From positions 1 to 64,000 of the forward strand of contig NZ_BJUK01000009.1 in assembly GCF_007989625.1 (NCBI RefSeq): a stretch of DNA of 64,000 bases, read 5' to 3'. The stretch comes from Bisbaumannia pacifica. Its GTDB lineage: Bacteria > Pseudomonadota > Gammaproteobacteria > Pseudomonadales > Halomonadaceae. The notes under the pieces are model-generated. The model was given only the letters and a program-made list of their open reading frames with translations. It had not been told where the DNA came from and ran no database searches. Positions 34,723 to 42,306 of the stretch are shown here, in pieces. A program made the position numbers and the translations under genes. How positions within the stretch are numbered: the first letter of the stretch is position 1; every line of letters begins with the position of its first letter.

Positions 34723-35618
34723 GGCGTTAGCGCCTCAAGGGCCTCGGGGTGGTAGCGCTCCAGCAGCGCCCAGAGCATCGCCGCCGTCTCGGCATCCGGC
34801 CGGCCGCGGTAGTCGGCGGGACGAAAGCGCATCTGGAAGGCGCGTAGCACGGCGCGGGTCGGAGCATCGAGCTCGCCGCTGACCTCGAGGGGGTAGCCCC
34901 AGGCCGCCAGGGCCCGCTGCAGGGTGGCGGTGTCGGGGGTGGCCGCGGCGAAGCGCGCCCGGTAGTGGGCCACCCTGGCCGCCTCGGGCCAGACGCCGAT
35001 GCCGGCCGCATAGAGTCGCTGCCAGGGGAAGGCGGGGCCCGGGTCGATCTTGCGGGTCGGGGCGATATCCGAGTGGGCCACCACGTCGCTGGGACGGATG
35101 CCGTGGCGTGCGATGATATCCCGGGCCAGGCGGATCAGGGCGTCGATCTGCGCCTCGGGGTAGGGCGCCCAGTGGATGGCAGGGGCGACCTCGGGGGCCG
35201 CCTCCAGGGCGGCTTCCACCTCGGCGAAGGAGCGGTCGGGGCCAAGGTTGACGACCTCGATGCCGATGGAGGTGTCGTTGAGGTTGGTGCGTCCCCGCCA
35301 GGCGCTGGCGCCGGCGTGCCAGGCGCGTCGGGACTCGTCCACCAACTGGTAGACCAGCGGCTCGCCGTCGTGCCGGCGAGCCGGGAGCGGCAGCACATAA
35401 TGGGCGCTGACATGGGGACCGGTCAGTGTCGCCAGGGAGCGCGCCTCGTCGCTGCTGGTGTAGTGGATCACCAGGTGGCGCACCCGGCTGGTATGGGACG
35501 GGGCGCCATGGGTGTGATCGACAAGATAGCCATGGCGCCGCTCCAGCATGGATGGGGCGGTACACCCGGTCAGCAGGAGCAGGGAAGCGGCGACAAGCAC
35601 CGTCAGGGATCGCCACAT
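34683..35618 (-). CDS. amiD: N-acetylmuramoyl-L-alanine amidase lipoprotein (AmiD-like)
   Basis: A 311-residue outer-membrane-type lipoprotein. The lipobox LLLTGC puts the acylated Cys at about 19. The amidase_2 domain shows VRHLVIHYTSSDE, SAHYVLPLP, WHAGASAWRGRTNLNDTSIG and the distal VVAHSDIAPTRKIDPGP, giving the zinc His residues. A C-terminal peptidoglycan-binding domain follows (LQRALAAWGYPLEVSGELD). It should trim anhydro-muropeptides in the periplasm, as in AmiD. The 3' end overlaps the convergent regulator gene by 40 bases. Confidence 0.9.
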   Translation of the reverse strand: MWRSLTVLVAASLLLLTGCTAPSMLERRHGYLVDHTHGAPSHTSRVRHLVIHYTSSDEARSLATLTGPHVSAHYVLPLPARRHDGEPLVYQLVDESRRAWHAGASAWRGRTNLNDTSIGIEVVNLGPDRSFAEVEAALEAAPEVAPAIHWAPYPEAQIDALIRLARDIIARHGIRPSDVVAHSDIAPTRKIDPGPAFPWQRLYAAGIGVWPEAARVAHYRARFAAATPDTATLQRALAAWGYPLEVSGELDAPTRAVLRAFQMRFRPADYRGRPDAETAAMLWALLERYHPEALEALTPYTEASPEAAPGR

Positions 35619-35622
35619 CGGC

Positions 35623-36375
35623 TTAGCCCTCCAGCAGCCGTCTTAGGATCAAGCCCAGGGCCAGGGTCGAGGCGACGCTGAGCAGGGTGCCCAGCAGCAC
35701 ATACTCGGTGAGCTTGCGGTCTTGGGCCTCGCGCAGGTCCCCGAAGCGCAGCACCGACTTGGCGGCGAGCAGGAAGCCCACCGCCGTGAGCTGGTCGAGC
35801 AGCACCAGGGTCAGTACCAGGAAGCGCTCCAGCATGCCGATCCTCGCACCCGCCGCCGCCAGGGTCCCGGTGGCCTCGAGCTGGTCGCTCCAGCGCCGCA
35901 TCACCAGGGCGATGGCGATGGAGAGCGGACGCGACACCAGCAGGTAGGCGCAGGCCAGGCCCAGCACCCGGGGCGTGGCGAGCCAGGCAACGGCGGCCCC
36001 GAGCGGCTGCCAGCTGCCGACCCAGGCCAGCCAGACCCCCACCAGCACCAGCCCATGAAGGGCCTGATCGAGCAGGAACCAGCGCAGCCGGTGAGGCGAT
36101 AGCCATGACTTGGCCAGGTCGATCCACCAGTGGCTGATCGCCACGACCAGGACGCCGAAGAGCACCGCCAGCGCCCCCCGTTGCGCATCATGGGCGGCGG
36201 CGATGACCAGAACGGCAAGGGTGAGGGCCGCGTGCACCAGGGCATGCTGCCAGAGGTGCGGCGAGCGGTGCCCCAGGCGATAGCGCTCCTCGACCCAGGC
36301 GCGTGGCTGGAGCAGGAAGTCGCCGGTCAAATGGGCCAGCCACAGCGCCAGCAACAGGGAGTCGGGATTAGTCAT
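35623..36375 (-). CDS. DUF3307 membrane protein
   Basis: A 250-residue protein with about six hydrophobic helices and the DUF3307 N-terminal signature (LWLAHLTGDFLLQP). The C-terminal part is also membrane-bound (RFLVLTLVLLDQLTAVGFLLAAKSVLRFGDL). It overlaps satD-like by 8 bases, so the two are an operon. The pair DUF3307 plus SatD is found in many bacteria, linked with acid or stress tolerance in streptococci; biochemical function is unknown. Confidence 0.85.
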   Translation of the reverse strand: MTNPDSLLLALWLAHLTGDFLLQPRAWVEERYRLGHRSPHLWQHALVHAALTLAVLVIAAAHDAQRGALAVLFGVLVVAISHWWIDLAKSWLSPHRLRWFLLDQALHGLVLVGVWLAWVGSWQPLGAAVAWLATPRVLGLACAYLLVSRPLSIAIALVMRRWSDQLEATGTLAAAGARIGMLERFLVLTLVLLDQLTAVGFLLAAKSVLRFGDLREAQDRKLTEYVLLGTLLSVASTLALGLILRRLLEG

Positions 36376-37015
36376 GGGCCGGGGTCTCGTCCTTGAGGCG
36401 CCGTTCCAGGTAGCCGAGGGTCTCCTGGAGCAGCGACCAGTGAGCCGTGCGCAGGCGTTTATGGACGGCGGGTTGGCTGATGCCGAGCCGCTCGGCCAGG
36501 GCCTGCTGGGATTCAGGATGACACAGCAGCTCGGCGATGGCCTCCGCGGCGGCGGGGGTCCAGGCGTCGAGCAGGGCGTCCAGGTGGCGTATCAGCAGGG
36601 CCAGGCAGGGCGCGTCGCCCGACGTCAGCCGCAGGGCCAGGTGGTGGTCGCCGTCCAGGGCATCGAGTGTCTCGCCGGAGGTCACGAAAGGCGCCGAGCT
36701 CGCATCGGCGATGCGCGCCTCGTCCCGCCATGGGTCGTCATGGCCGATGGCGATGGCCAGGCGGGCATCCCAGCGCTGCCGGGGCCGGGAGTGGCGAATC
36801 AGCTCGGCGCGCAGCAGGACGGCGGCCGATACGCCCTGCCAGGCCTGGGGGAGGACGAGCTGGAAGCCGTCGCCCCGGTAGCGTTGGCTGATCGCGCCGA
36901 AGCGAGTGGCCAGTCGGGACAGGGCGTGATCGAGGACCGCCGAGAGCCGCTCCGCGGGACCCAACCGGCGCGAGGCGATGATATCGCCGGTGATGACCGC
37001 AATGGTGGGGGGCAT
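36368..37015 (-). CDS. SatD-family protein with C-terminal HTH
   Basis: A 215-residue SatD-family protein. The N-terminal half resembles nucleotide-cyclase-like folds (AVITGDIIASRRL, QRYRGDGFQLVL), and the C-terminus has a helix-turn-helix (QQALAERLGISQPAVHKRLR). This suggests a regulator of its own operon with DUF3307. A large AT-rich palindrome lies 79-106 bases upstream, next to a -35/-10 pair, and is the best candidate operator. Confidence 0.82.
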   Translation of the reverse strand: MPPTIAVITGDIIASRRLGPAERLSAVLDHALSRLATRFGAISQRYRGDGFQLVLPQAWQGVSAAVLLRAELIRHSRPRQRWDARLAIAIGHDDPWRDEARIADASSAPFVTSGETLDALDGDHHLALRLTSGDAPCLALLIRHLDALLDAWTPAAAEAIAELLCHPESQQALAERLGISQPAVHKRLRTAHWSLLQETLGYLERRLKDETPAHD

Positions 37016-37071
37016 GGCTATCTCCCGAACGGGCCTGCCGCGGGGTCACGGTAGGCATCTGTCCTCAATAT

Positions 37072-37121
37072 AGCCTCTATGAGTTATTTTTCCAGATAAT
37101 AACTATATTTGGTTATTATCT
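37072..37121 (-). promoter_or_regulatory. AT-rich palindrome and promoter of the SatD operon
   Basis: Perfect arms AGATAATAAC and GTTATTATCT (37094-37121) with an 8-base spacer overlap the last codons of the VWA gene. Reading leftward, TGGAAA and TATATT lie just after with a 17-base spacing. The block is notably AT-rich. It probably binds the SatD HTH, by inference. Confidence 0.7.
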
Positions 37122-38300
37122 CCGCCGCGCCAGTTCGACCATCGCCGCCTCCAGCCCCGCTAGGCTCAGGGGATACATGCGATCCTCGATCAGCTCGCGG
37201 ATCAGCTGGGTGGAGTGGGTAAACTCCCAGGCCCGGGGCGGCATGGGATTGAGCCACACCAGGCGGGGGAAGGCGTCCACCAGGCGCCTGAGCCACACCG
37301 CCCCGGCCTCGTCGTTGAAGTGCTCGACGCTGCCGCCGGGGTGGGTGATCTCGTAGGGCGACATGGCCGCATCGCCGACGATCACCACCTGGTAGTCGCG
37401 CCCATAGGTATGCAGCACGTCCAGGGTCGGGATGCGTTCGTCATGACGCCTGGCGTTGTCCCTCCATAGGCCTTCATAGACGCAGTTATGGAAGTAGTAG
37501 GGCTCCAGGTGCTTGAACTCGGCCCGGGCCGCCGAGAAGAGTTCCTCGCAGGTGCGGATATGGTCGTCCATGGAGCCGCCCACATCGAGCAGCAGCAGCA
37601 CCTTCACCGCGTTATGCCGCTCGGGGCGCATCTGTACGTTAAGCAGGCCGGCGTCCCGGGCCGTCTCGCGGATGGTGGCATCCACGTCGAATTCCGCCGC
37701 GGCCCCCTGGCGGGCGAACTTCCGTAGCCGGCGCAGGGCCATCTTGATATTGCGGGTGCCGAGCTCCAGGGAGTCGTCGTAGTCGCGGAAACGTCGTTCA
37801 TCCCACACCTTCACCGCCCGGCGGTGGCGGGAGCCGTCCTGGCCGATACGGATGCCCTCCGGGTGGTAGCCGTAGGCGCCGAAGGGGCTGGTGCCGCCGG
37901 TGCCGATCCACTTGTTGCCCCCGGCGTGGCGCTCCTTCTGCTCTTCCAGGCGCCGCTTGAAGGTCTCGATCAGCGCCTCGAGCCCGCCGAGGGAATCGAT
38001 CTTCGCCTTCTCCTCCTCGCTGAGCCGCTTCTCGAACTCGCGGCGCAGCCAGTCGTCGGGGATCAGCGCCTCGATGGCGGCATCCAGATTCTCGAGGCCC
38101 TCGAACCAGGCGGCGAAGGCGCGATCGAAGCGGTCGAAGTGGCGCTCGTCCTTGACCATGACGGTGCGCGCCACCCGGTAGAAGGCCTCCATGTCGGCGA
38201 ACACCACGCCGCGTTCCACCACCGCGTGGAGGTCGAGCAGCTCGCGCAGGGAAACCGGCACCCCGGCGCGCTTGAGGGTCTCGAACAGGCCGATAAACAT
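37116..38300 (-). CDS. VWA domain protein, CoxE-like
   Basis: A 394-residue CoxE-like protein with a C-terminal von Willebrand A fold. The MIDAS motif reads LLLLDVGGSMDDH; DxGxS is present, so metal binding is plausible. The N-terminus is helical (about 1-150), and a conserved Gly-rich linker GGTSPFGAYGYHPEG follows. VWA-MoxR pairs act as AAA+ chaperone systems that insert cofactors or mature complexes. It lies 3 bases after the MoxR gene. No obvious client operon adjoins. Confidence 0.88.
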   Translation of the reverse strand: MFIGLFETLKRAGVPVSLRELLDLHAVVERGVVFADMEAFYRVARTVMVKDERHFDRFDRAFAAWFEGLENLDAAIEALIPDDWLRREFEKRLSEEEKAKIDSLGGLEALIETFKRRLEEQKERHAGGNKWIGTGGTSPFGAYGYHPEGIRIGQDGSRHRRAVKVWDERRFRDYDDSLELGTRNIKMALRRLRKFARQGAAAEFDVDATIRETARDAGLLNVQMRPERHNAVKVLLLLDVGGSMDDHIRTCEELFSAARAEFKHLEPYYFHNCVYEGLWRDNARRHDERIPTLDVLHTYGRDYQVVIVGDAAMSPYEITHPGGSVEHFNDEAGAVWLRRLVDAFPRLVWLNPMPPRAWEFTHSTQLIRELIEDRMYPLSLAGLEAAMVELARRR

Positions 38301-38303
38301 GAC

Positions 38304-39149
38304 TCAGCGACTCTTGCGGCGCAGCATAAAGGCCAGCCGCTCCAGCAGTTGGGTATCCTGCTCGTTCTTGACCAGGGCCCCGGCCAGCGGCGGGATCGCC
38401 TTGACCGGATCGCGCTGGTAGAGCGCCTCGCGGGCCAGGTCGTCGGCCATCAACAGCTTCAGCCAGTCGACCAGCTCCGAGGTGGAGGGCTTCTTCTTGA
38501 GCCCCGGGGCCTGGCGCAGCTCGAAGAACACCTCCAGGGCTTCGCTGACCAGTTTCGGCGCGATCTCCGGGAAGTGCACATCGACGATGGCCTGCATGGT
38601 CTCTCGGTCGGGGAACTCGATGTAGTGGAAGAAGCAGCGGCGCAGGAAGGCGTCGGGCAGTTCCTTCTCGTTATTGGAAGTGATGACGATGATCGGCCGG
38701 TGCCTGGCCTGGATGGTCTCCCCGGTCTCATAGACATGGAAGGCCATGCGGTCGAGTTCCTGAAGCAAGTCGTTGGGGAACTCGATATCTGCCTTGTCGA
38801 TCTCGTCGATCAGCAGGACCACCCGCTCGTCCGCGGTAAAGGCCTCCCACAGCTTGCCGGGCTTGATGTAGTTGGCGACGTTCTCCACGCCTTCCACGCC
38901 CAACTGGGAGTCGCGCAACCGGCTCACCGCGTCGTACTCGTAAAGGCCCTGGGCCGCCTTGGTGGTGGACTTGATATGCCAGGTGATCAGCCGGGTGTTC
39001 AGGGCGGCCGCCAGCTCCTCGGCCAGCAATGTCTTGCCGGTGCCCGGCTCGCCCTTGATCAGTAGGGGGCGTTCCAGGGTCACGGCGGCATTGACCGCCT
39101 GCTTGAGGGCCTCGGTGGCCACATAGGTGGAAGTTCCCGCGAATGCCAT
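38304..39149 (-). CDS. MoxR-family AAA+ ATPase
   Basis: A 281-residue MoxR ATPase. Walker A reads GEPGTGKTLLAEEL, Walker B VVLLIDEIDKAD, sensor 1 IIVITSNNEKELPDAFLRRC. The N-terminus MAFAGTSTYVATEAL and the segment WHIKSTTKAAQGLYEYDAVSRL match the Pseudomonas-type MoxR partner of VWA proteins. The ATG at 39149 is chosen over a GTG at 39176 because it gives the family start. It precedes the VWA gene with a 3-base gap. Confidence 0.92.
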   Translation of the reverse strand: MAFAGTSTYVATEALKQAVNAAVTLERPLLIKGEPGTGKTLLAEELAAALNTRLITWHIKSTTKAAQGLYEYDAVSRLRDSQLGVEGVENVANYIKPGKLWEAFTADERVVLLIDEIDKADIEFPNDLLQELDRMAFHVYETGETIQARHRPIIVITSNNEKELPDAFLRRCFFHYIEFPDRETMQAIVDVHFPEIAPKLVSEALEVFFELRQAPGLKKKPSTSELVDWLKLLMADDLAREALYQRDPVKAIPPLAGALVKNEQDTQLLERLAFMLRRKSR

Positions 39150-39228
39150 GGCTGTCTCGCTCGTCGAAAGGGTCACTGAAGATCAAACAAGTGTACGGAA
39201 GGCGGCGGAGGGGAACAATCGACAAAAG

Positions 39229-39251
39229 GGCCCCGCCAGGATGGCGGGGCC
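39229..39251 (-). terminator. Terminator of the hydroxyisobutyrate-dehydrogenase-like gene
   Basis: A 9-bp perfect stem GGCCCCGCC / GGCGGGGCC with a 5-base loop, followed leftward by a TTTT run. It closes the leftward gene at 39328. Confidence 0.75.
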
Positions 39252-39282
39252 GCAGGAGAGGGGGTGAGAGAGCGGTGAGAAA

Positions 39283-39314
39283 GGGCGGCGAGAGAGGGCG
39301 GCGAGAGAGGGCAG
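39283..39314. repeat. Short 13-bp tandem repeat
   Basis: About 2.5 copies of GGGCGGCGAGAGA lie in a purine-rich stretch between the oxidoreductase stop and its terminator. Likely replication slippage; no function is evident. Confidence 0.7.
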
Positions 39315-39327
39315 TGGAAGACGCGGA

Positions 39328-40203
39328 TCAGTCCCGATAGGCCTCCACCAGGATCGCCGGGTCCTGCTCGGCGTGGCCGCGTTTGGCGTGGGCGCGCATC
39401 AACTGGGCGGCCAGGCCGCTCATCGGGGTGGCGCTGCCGGCACGCTGGCTCTGGGCCACCGCCATGTCCAGGTCCTTGAGTAGGGTACGCAGGTGCCAGG
39501 GCGGGTTGGCGAAGTCGCCGGCCGCCATGCGCGGGGTGAGGATCTGGAACGGCTTGGAGTCGGCGAAGCCGCCGGAGAGCGCCTCGGTCAGGCGCGTGGC
39601 GTCCACGCCGCTGGCCTCGGCGAGCGCCACCATCTCGGCCAGCACCGCCGCCTGGCAGCCTACCACCATCTGGTTGCATACCTTGGTGACCTGGCCCGCG
39701 CCCACCGGGCCCATATGGGTGACCCGGGCGGCCAGCGGCGCCATCAGCGGTCGGCAGGCGTCGACCGCGTCGGCGTCGCCGCCGCACATGATGGCCAGGC
39801 TGCCCGCCTCGGCGCCGGCCACGCCGCCGGAGACCGGGGCGTCCACCCAGTCCATGCCGCAGGCGGCCGCGAGGCGGGCCGCGAAGTCCCGGGTCGCCGC
39901 CGGGTCGCTACTGGAGAAGTCGATCAGCCGCTGCCCAGGGCGGCCATGGGCAGCCACGCCCTCCTCGCCGAAGACCACCGACTCCACCACATCGGTATTG
40001 GCCAGGCAGAGCATGATCACGTCGACCTCGGCGACCAGCTCGGCGATGGAGGCGGCGAGACGGGCGCCGGCCTCGCCTAGCGGCTCGGCCTTGGCGGGAG
40101 AGCGGTTCCAGACGGTGACATCGAAGCCGGCCGCCAGCAGGCGGCGGGTCATGGGGTCGCCCATCAGGCCGATGCCGATAAAGCCGAGGCGGGGGTGCGT
40201 CAT
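39328..40203 (-). CDS. 3-hydroxyisobutyrate dehydrogenase-family reductase
   Basis: A 291-residue beta-hydroxyacid dehydrogenase. The Rossmann loop LGFIGIGLMGDPMTRRL and the substrate-binding DAPVSGGVAGAEAGSL are clear; the catalytic Lys lies in GPVGAGQVTKVCNQMVV. Members reduce or oxidise 3-hydroxyisobutyrate, tartronate semialdehyde or related compounds; the specific substrate cannot be read. The ATG at 40203 begins MTHPRLG; an upstream in-frame ATG is less likely. It is followed by a terminator and is monocistronic. Confidence 0.88.
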   Translation of the reverse strand: MTHPRLGFIGIGLMGDPMTRRLLAAGFDVTVWNRSPAKAEPLGEAGARLAASIAELVAEVDVIMLCLANTDVVESVVFGEEGVAAHGRPGQRLIDFSSSDPAATRDFAARLAAACGMDWVDAPVSGGVAGAEAGSLAIMCGGDADAVDACRPLMAPLAARVTHMGPVGAGQVTKVCNQMVVGCQAAVLAEMVALAEASGVDATRLTEALSGGFADSKPFQILTPRMAAGDFANPPWHLRTLLKDLDMAVAQSQRAGSATPMSGLAAQLMRAHAKRGHAEQDPAILVEAYRD

Positions 40204-40245
40204 CAGGGAATCTCCGGCGGGATAAGGTGCCGGCAATGATGCGTT

Positions 40246-40262
40246 ATGGAAAGCCTTTCCAT
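40246..40262. promoter_or_regulatory. Palindrome upstream of the reductase gene
   Basis: Inverted repeat ATGGAAA-GCC-TTTCCAT with 7-bp perfect arms, about 45 bases before the ATG. The same arms, with a 5-bp spacer, occur at the cysM promoter (4478-4496). A common repressor is possible. Confidence 0.5.
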
Positions 40263-40695
40263 CAACATCATGGGTGGATGGATGTCCCGACAGGGGGATT
40301 AAGAGAGTGCCGATTTACATAGCTTATGCCTAAAGGCAGGAAATATCACCAGAGATAAGGACGATGATAGAGTGATGCACAAGGATGAGGCAGATCGAGT
40401 AGAGAAAGCCCCTTAGTGGTGCGGCGCCGTGAGCCTGGGGGCAGCACCAGACTGAGTATGGCATGGAGGTTGTTTTTTAACTGATTGATAGTAAAGAAAT
40501 TCTAGAGAGGGTGGCATGGATTTCGAATAGGTAATCATAGCCAGATGCCTCGGCCGAGAAAACCGGTCGAAGGGCAAGGAAGAAATTACGGGATCGACGC
40601 GGGGCGTCCGAGAGCAATAACAACGAGAAGAGAGTGACGAGTCGCAACATCGTCGGATAATGGCGATACACAGAGTGAGCTGGCGTGCTCCACCT

Positions 40696-40719
40696 GGCCT
40701 CCTTCGGGGGGCCTTTTTT
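40696..40719 (+). terminator. Hairpin with T tail
   Basis: GGCCTCC / GGGGGCC-type stem with a TTCG loop followed by TTTTTT. It reads rightward, although no gene upstream on this strand is apparent, so it may terminate an unseen small RNA or be a relic. Confidence 0.6.
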
Positions 40720-40809
40720 ATGCGTATCTTATTCTTGTTGTTGCCGCGACGCTTTTTATGGTGGCTCTTGTTGTTATTGGTTGTCTTCGCGCTATGCCGT
40801 GCATCATGA
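40720..40809 (+). CDS. Possible 29-residue hydrophobic peptide
   Basis: An ATG at the end of the terminator T tract opens a 29-codon frame whose product is nearly all Leu, Phe, Val and Trp with two arginines (MRILFLLLPRRFLWWLLLLL at the N-terminus). A G-run within the hairpin could act as a ribosome site. Its features resemble small toxic or membrane peptides, but it may be chance. Low confidence. Confidence 0.2.
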   Translation: MRILFLLLPRRFLWWLLLLLVVFALCRAS

Positions 40810-40853
40810 CAGCCTGAGCGGTGCGAACAATCCGACTTTGGTGGAGGGCAGCG

Positions 40854-41192
40854 ATGAGGCTCGTCAATCTCTTTGCCTCGCCAGCCGAGGCGCTCCCCGA
40901 GGAAATCGTCGACGTCCTGGCCCGGGGCCAGGACGTGCGGGTAGAGCGTATCGTCTCCCGGGGACACGTTTCCGGCTGGTACGATCAGGCCGATCACGAA
41001 TGGGTCGCCTTGCTGGCCGGTGAGGCGCGCCTGGAGTTCGAGGACGGCGAGAACCGCCAGCTGTTGCCGGGTGACCATCTGCTGATCCCCGCCCATCGTC
41101 GCCATCGCGTGGCCTGGACGACGCCGGAGTGCGACAGCATCTGGCTGGCGGTGCATTATCGGGCGGCGTCGGTCGAGGGCCGCCCGGCTTGA
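40854..41192 (+). CDS. Small cupin-domain protein
   Basis: A 112-residue single cupin_2 fold (HEWVALLAGEARLEFEDGEN, PGDHLLIPAHRRHRVAWTTP). The His pair of a metal site is partly present. Function unknown; such proteins bind sugars, phenolics or metal. GGAGGG lies 6-8 bases before the ATG at 40854. It precedes trxC by 52 bases and may be cotranscribed. Confidence 0.8.
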   Translation: MRLVNLFASPAEALPEEIVDVLARGQDVRVERIVSRGHVSGWYDQADHEWVALLAGEARLEFEDGENRQLLPGDHLLIPAHRRHRVAWTTPECDSIWLAVHYRAASVEGRPA

Positions 41193-41244
41193 AGATACCT
41201 GCCTCGGCCTCCATCTCCTGGGTTATCACCTCGAGGAGACTCCC

Positions 41245-41682
41245 ATGTCCGATGCCCTGACCCTGGGTTGCCCCCATTGCCATGCCGTCAATCGCGTTAG
41301 CCGGGCGCGCCTGAGCGATGCGCCACGCTGCGGCAAGTGCAAGCAACCGCTGTTCACCGGCGAACCGGTGGCGCTGACCGCCGAAAACTTCTCCGCCCTG
41401 GTGGCGCGCAGCGAGCTGCCGGTGGTGGTGGACTTCTGGGCCGGCTGGTGCGGCCCCTGCCAGATGATGGCGCCGATCTTCGCCCAGGTCACCCGGGAGC
41501 TGGAGCCGCGCATGCGCTTCGCCAAGCTGGATACCGAGGCGCAGCAGGCCCTGGCCGGACGCTTCGGCATCCGCAGCATTCCCACCCTGATGGTATTCCG
41601 CGAGGGTCGCGAGTTGGCGCGCCAGGCCGGGGTGATGCAGCCGGCCCAACTGGCCCAGTGGCTCAGGCAGCATCTGGCTTGA
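41245..41682 (+). CDS. trxC: Thioredoxin 2
   Basis: A 145-residue TrxC with the N-terminal zinc ribbon (C9-x2-C12 and C29-x2-C32) and a thioredoxin fold with active site WAGWCGPCQMM. It is a cytoplasmic disulfide reductase with more oxidising, zinc-linked behaviour than TrxA, in E. coli part of OxyR control. No OxyR site was searched for in detail. The copper island begins to its right. Confidence 0.95.
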   Translation: MSDALTLGCPHCHAVNRVSRARLSDAPRCGKCKQPLFTGEPVALTAENFSALVARSELPVVVDFWAGWCGPCQMMAPIFAQVTRELEPRMRFAKLDTEAQQALAGRFGIRSIPTLMVFREGRELARQAGVMQPAQLAQWLRQHLA

Positions 41683-42037
41683 CGGGCCACGGAGGCCATT
41701 GGCGTCGGGCCGTCTCCAGCGTTGGCGAGGGCGGCCCGACGCATACCGAGATGCCTTATCGAGGGCGATCCGGCGAAGCTTGGCACTTTGGCGATCATGC
41801 TGACCGAGGAGAACGACATTGCTGACGCAGGCCTTGGCCAGTGGCAATTGACCGACCGAGAAAGGGCCAGTAGGGCGTCGGCGTTACCTGTCTGGAATCG
41901 ATGCCAATCAGCCCTCTTTCAGCTTCTTTCCTGCCAGTCGTTTACCTGTTGTGTATCGCTTCTAAAGCACATGACACGAGTCGTTTTATCACGTTATCGA
42001 TAGATACCGTAGGGCAGCTAGCCTCTCGTTACTCTTC
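41683..42037. other. Intergenic gap before the copper island
   Basis: 355 bases between trxC and the leftward DUF2933-like gene. The stretch becomes AT-richer from about 41900. Short open frames exist but none has a start signal or recognisable product. I see nothing definite. Confidence 0.4.
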
Positions 42038-42289
42038 CTAATCATGCTGATGATCCCCGAGATGACGGTGCATCAGGAAATGCATGCCGAGACAGAGTGC
42101 CAGGGGCAGCAATAGCCAGGCTCCGCTGGCCAGCGATTGGCCGCGCCACATGAAGAGCAGCACGGCGCCTCCCATTAGCATCAGGCAGGCGGTCATCATC
42201 CATTTATGAAGCGCCCTGATATGTGGTGATGGTGCCTTCTGCGGCTCGATCTTTTTTGTGGGGCGTTTGGGGGGATGTGGCTGTGTCAT
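42038..42289 (-). CDS. Small membrane protein (DUF2933-like)
   Basis: An 83-residue protein with two hydrophobic helices (about 30-48 and 55-72) and a His-rich C-terminus (HFLMHRHLGDHQHD). It resembles DUF2933 small proteins often found next to metal exporters. It follows the copper ATPase by 17 bases and is probably its last operon member. A metal-binding or accessory role is inferred. Confidence 0.6.
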   Translation of the reverse strand: MTQPHPPKRPTKKIEPQKAPSPHIRALHKWMMTACLMLMGGAVLLFMWRGQSLASGAWLLLPLALCLGMHFLMHRHLGDHQHD

Positions 42290-42306
42290 AAGAGGTCGCC
42301 TTTGTC

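Larger units (their letters stand above)
40263..40853. other. Long AT-richer intergenic stretch
   Basis: About 590 bases with a composition lower in GC than the rest, between the reductase and the cupin gene. It holds a rightward hairpin with T tail at 40696-40719, a hydrophobic 29-codon ORF at 40720-40809, and a leftward 64-codon ORF at 40477-40671 without a ribosome site. No recognisable gene; composition suggests transferred or decayed DNA. Confidence 0.5.

Noticed and set aside
39176-39176. GTG start for the MoxR gene
   Set aside because: The later ATG at 39149 gives the family-typical start; the GTG adds nine residues not seen in relatives I know.
40477-40671. A 64-codon leftward ORF in the AT-richer gap
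   Set aside because: It begins with GTG without a ribosome site and shows no recognisable features beyond a hydrophobic stretch.
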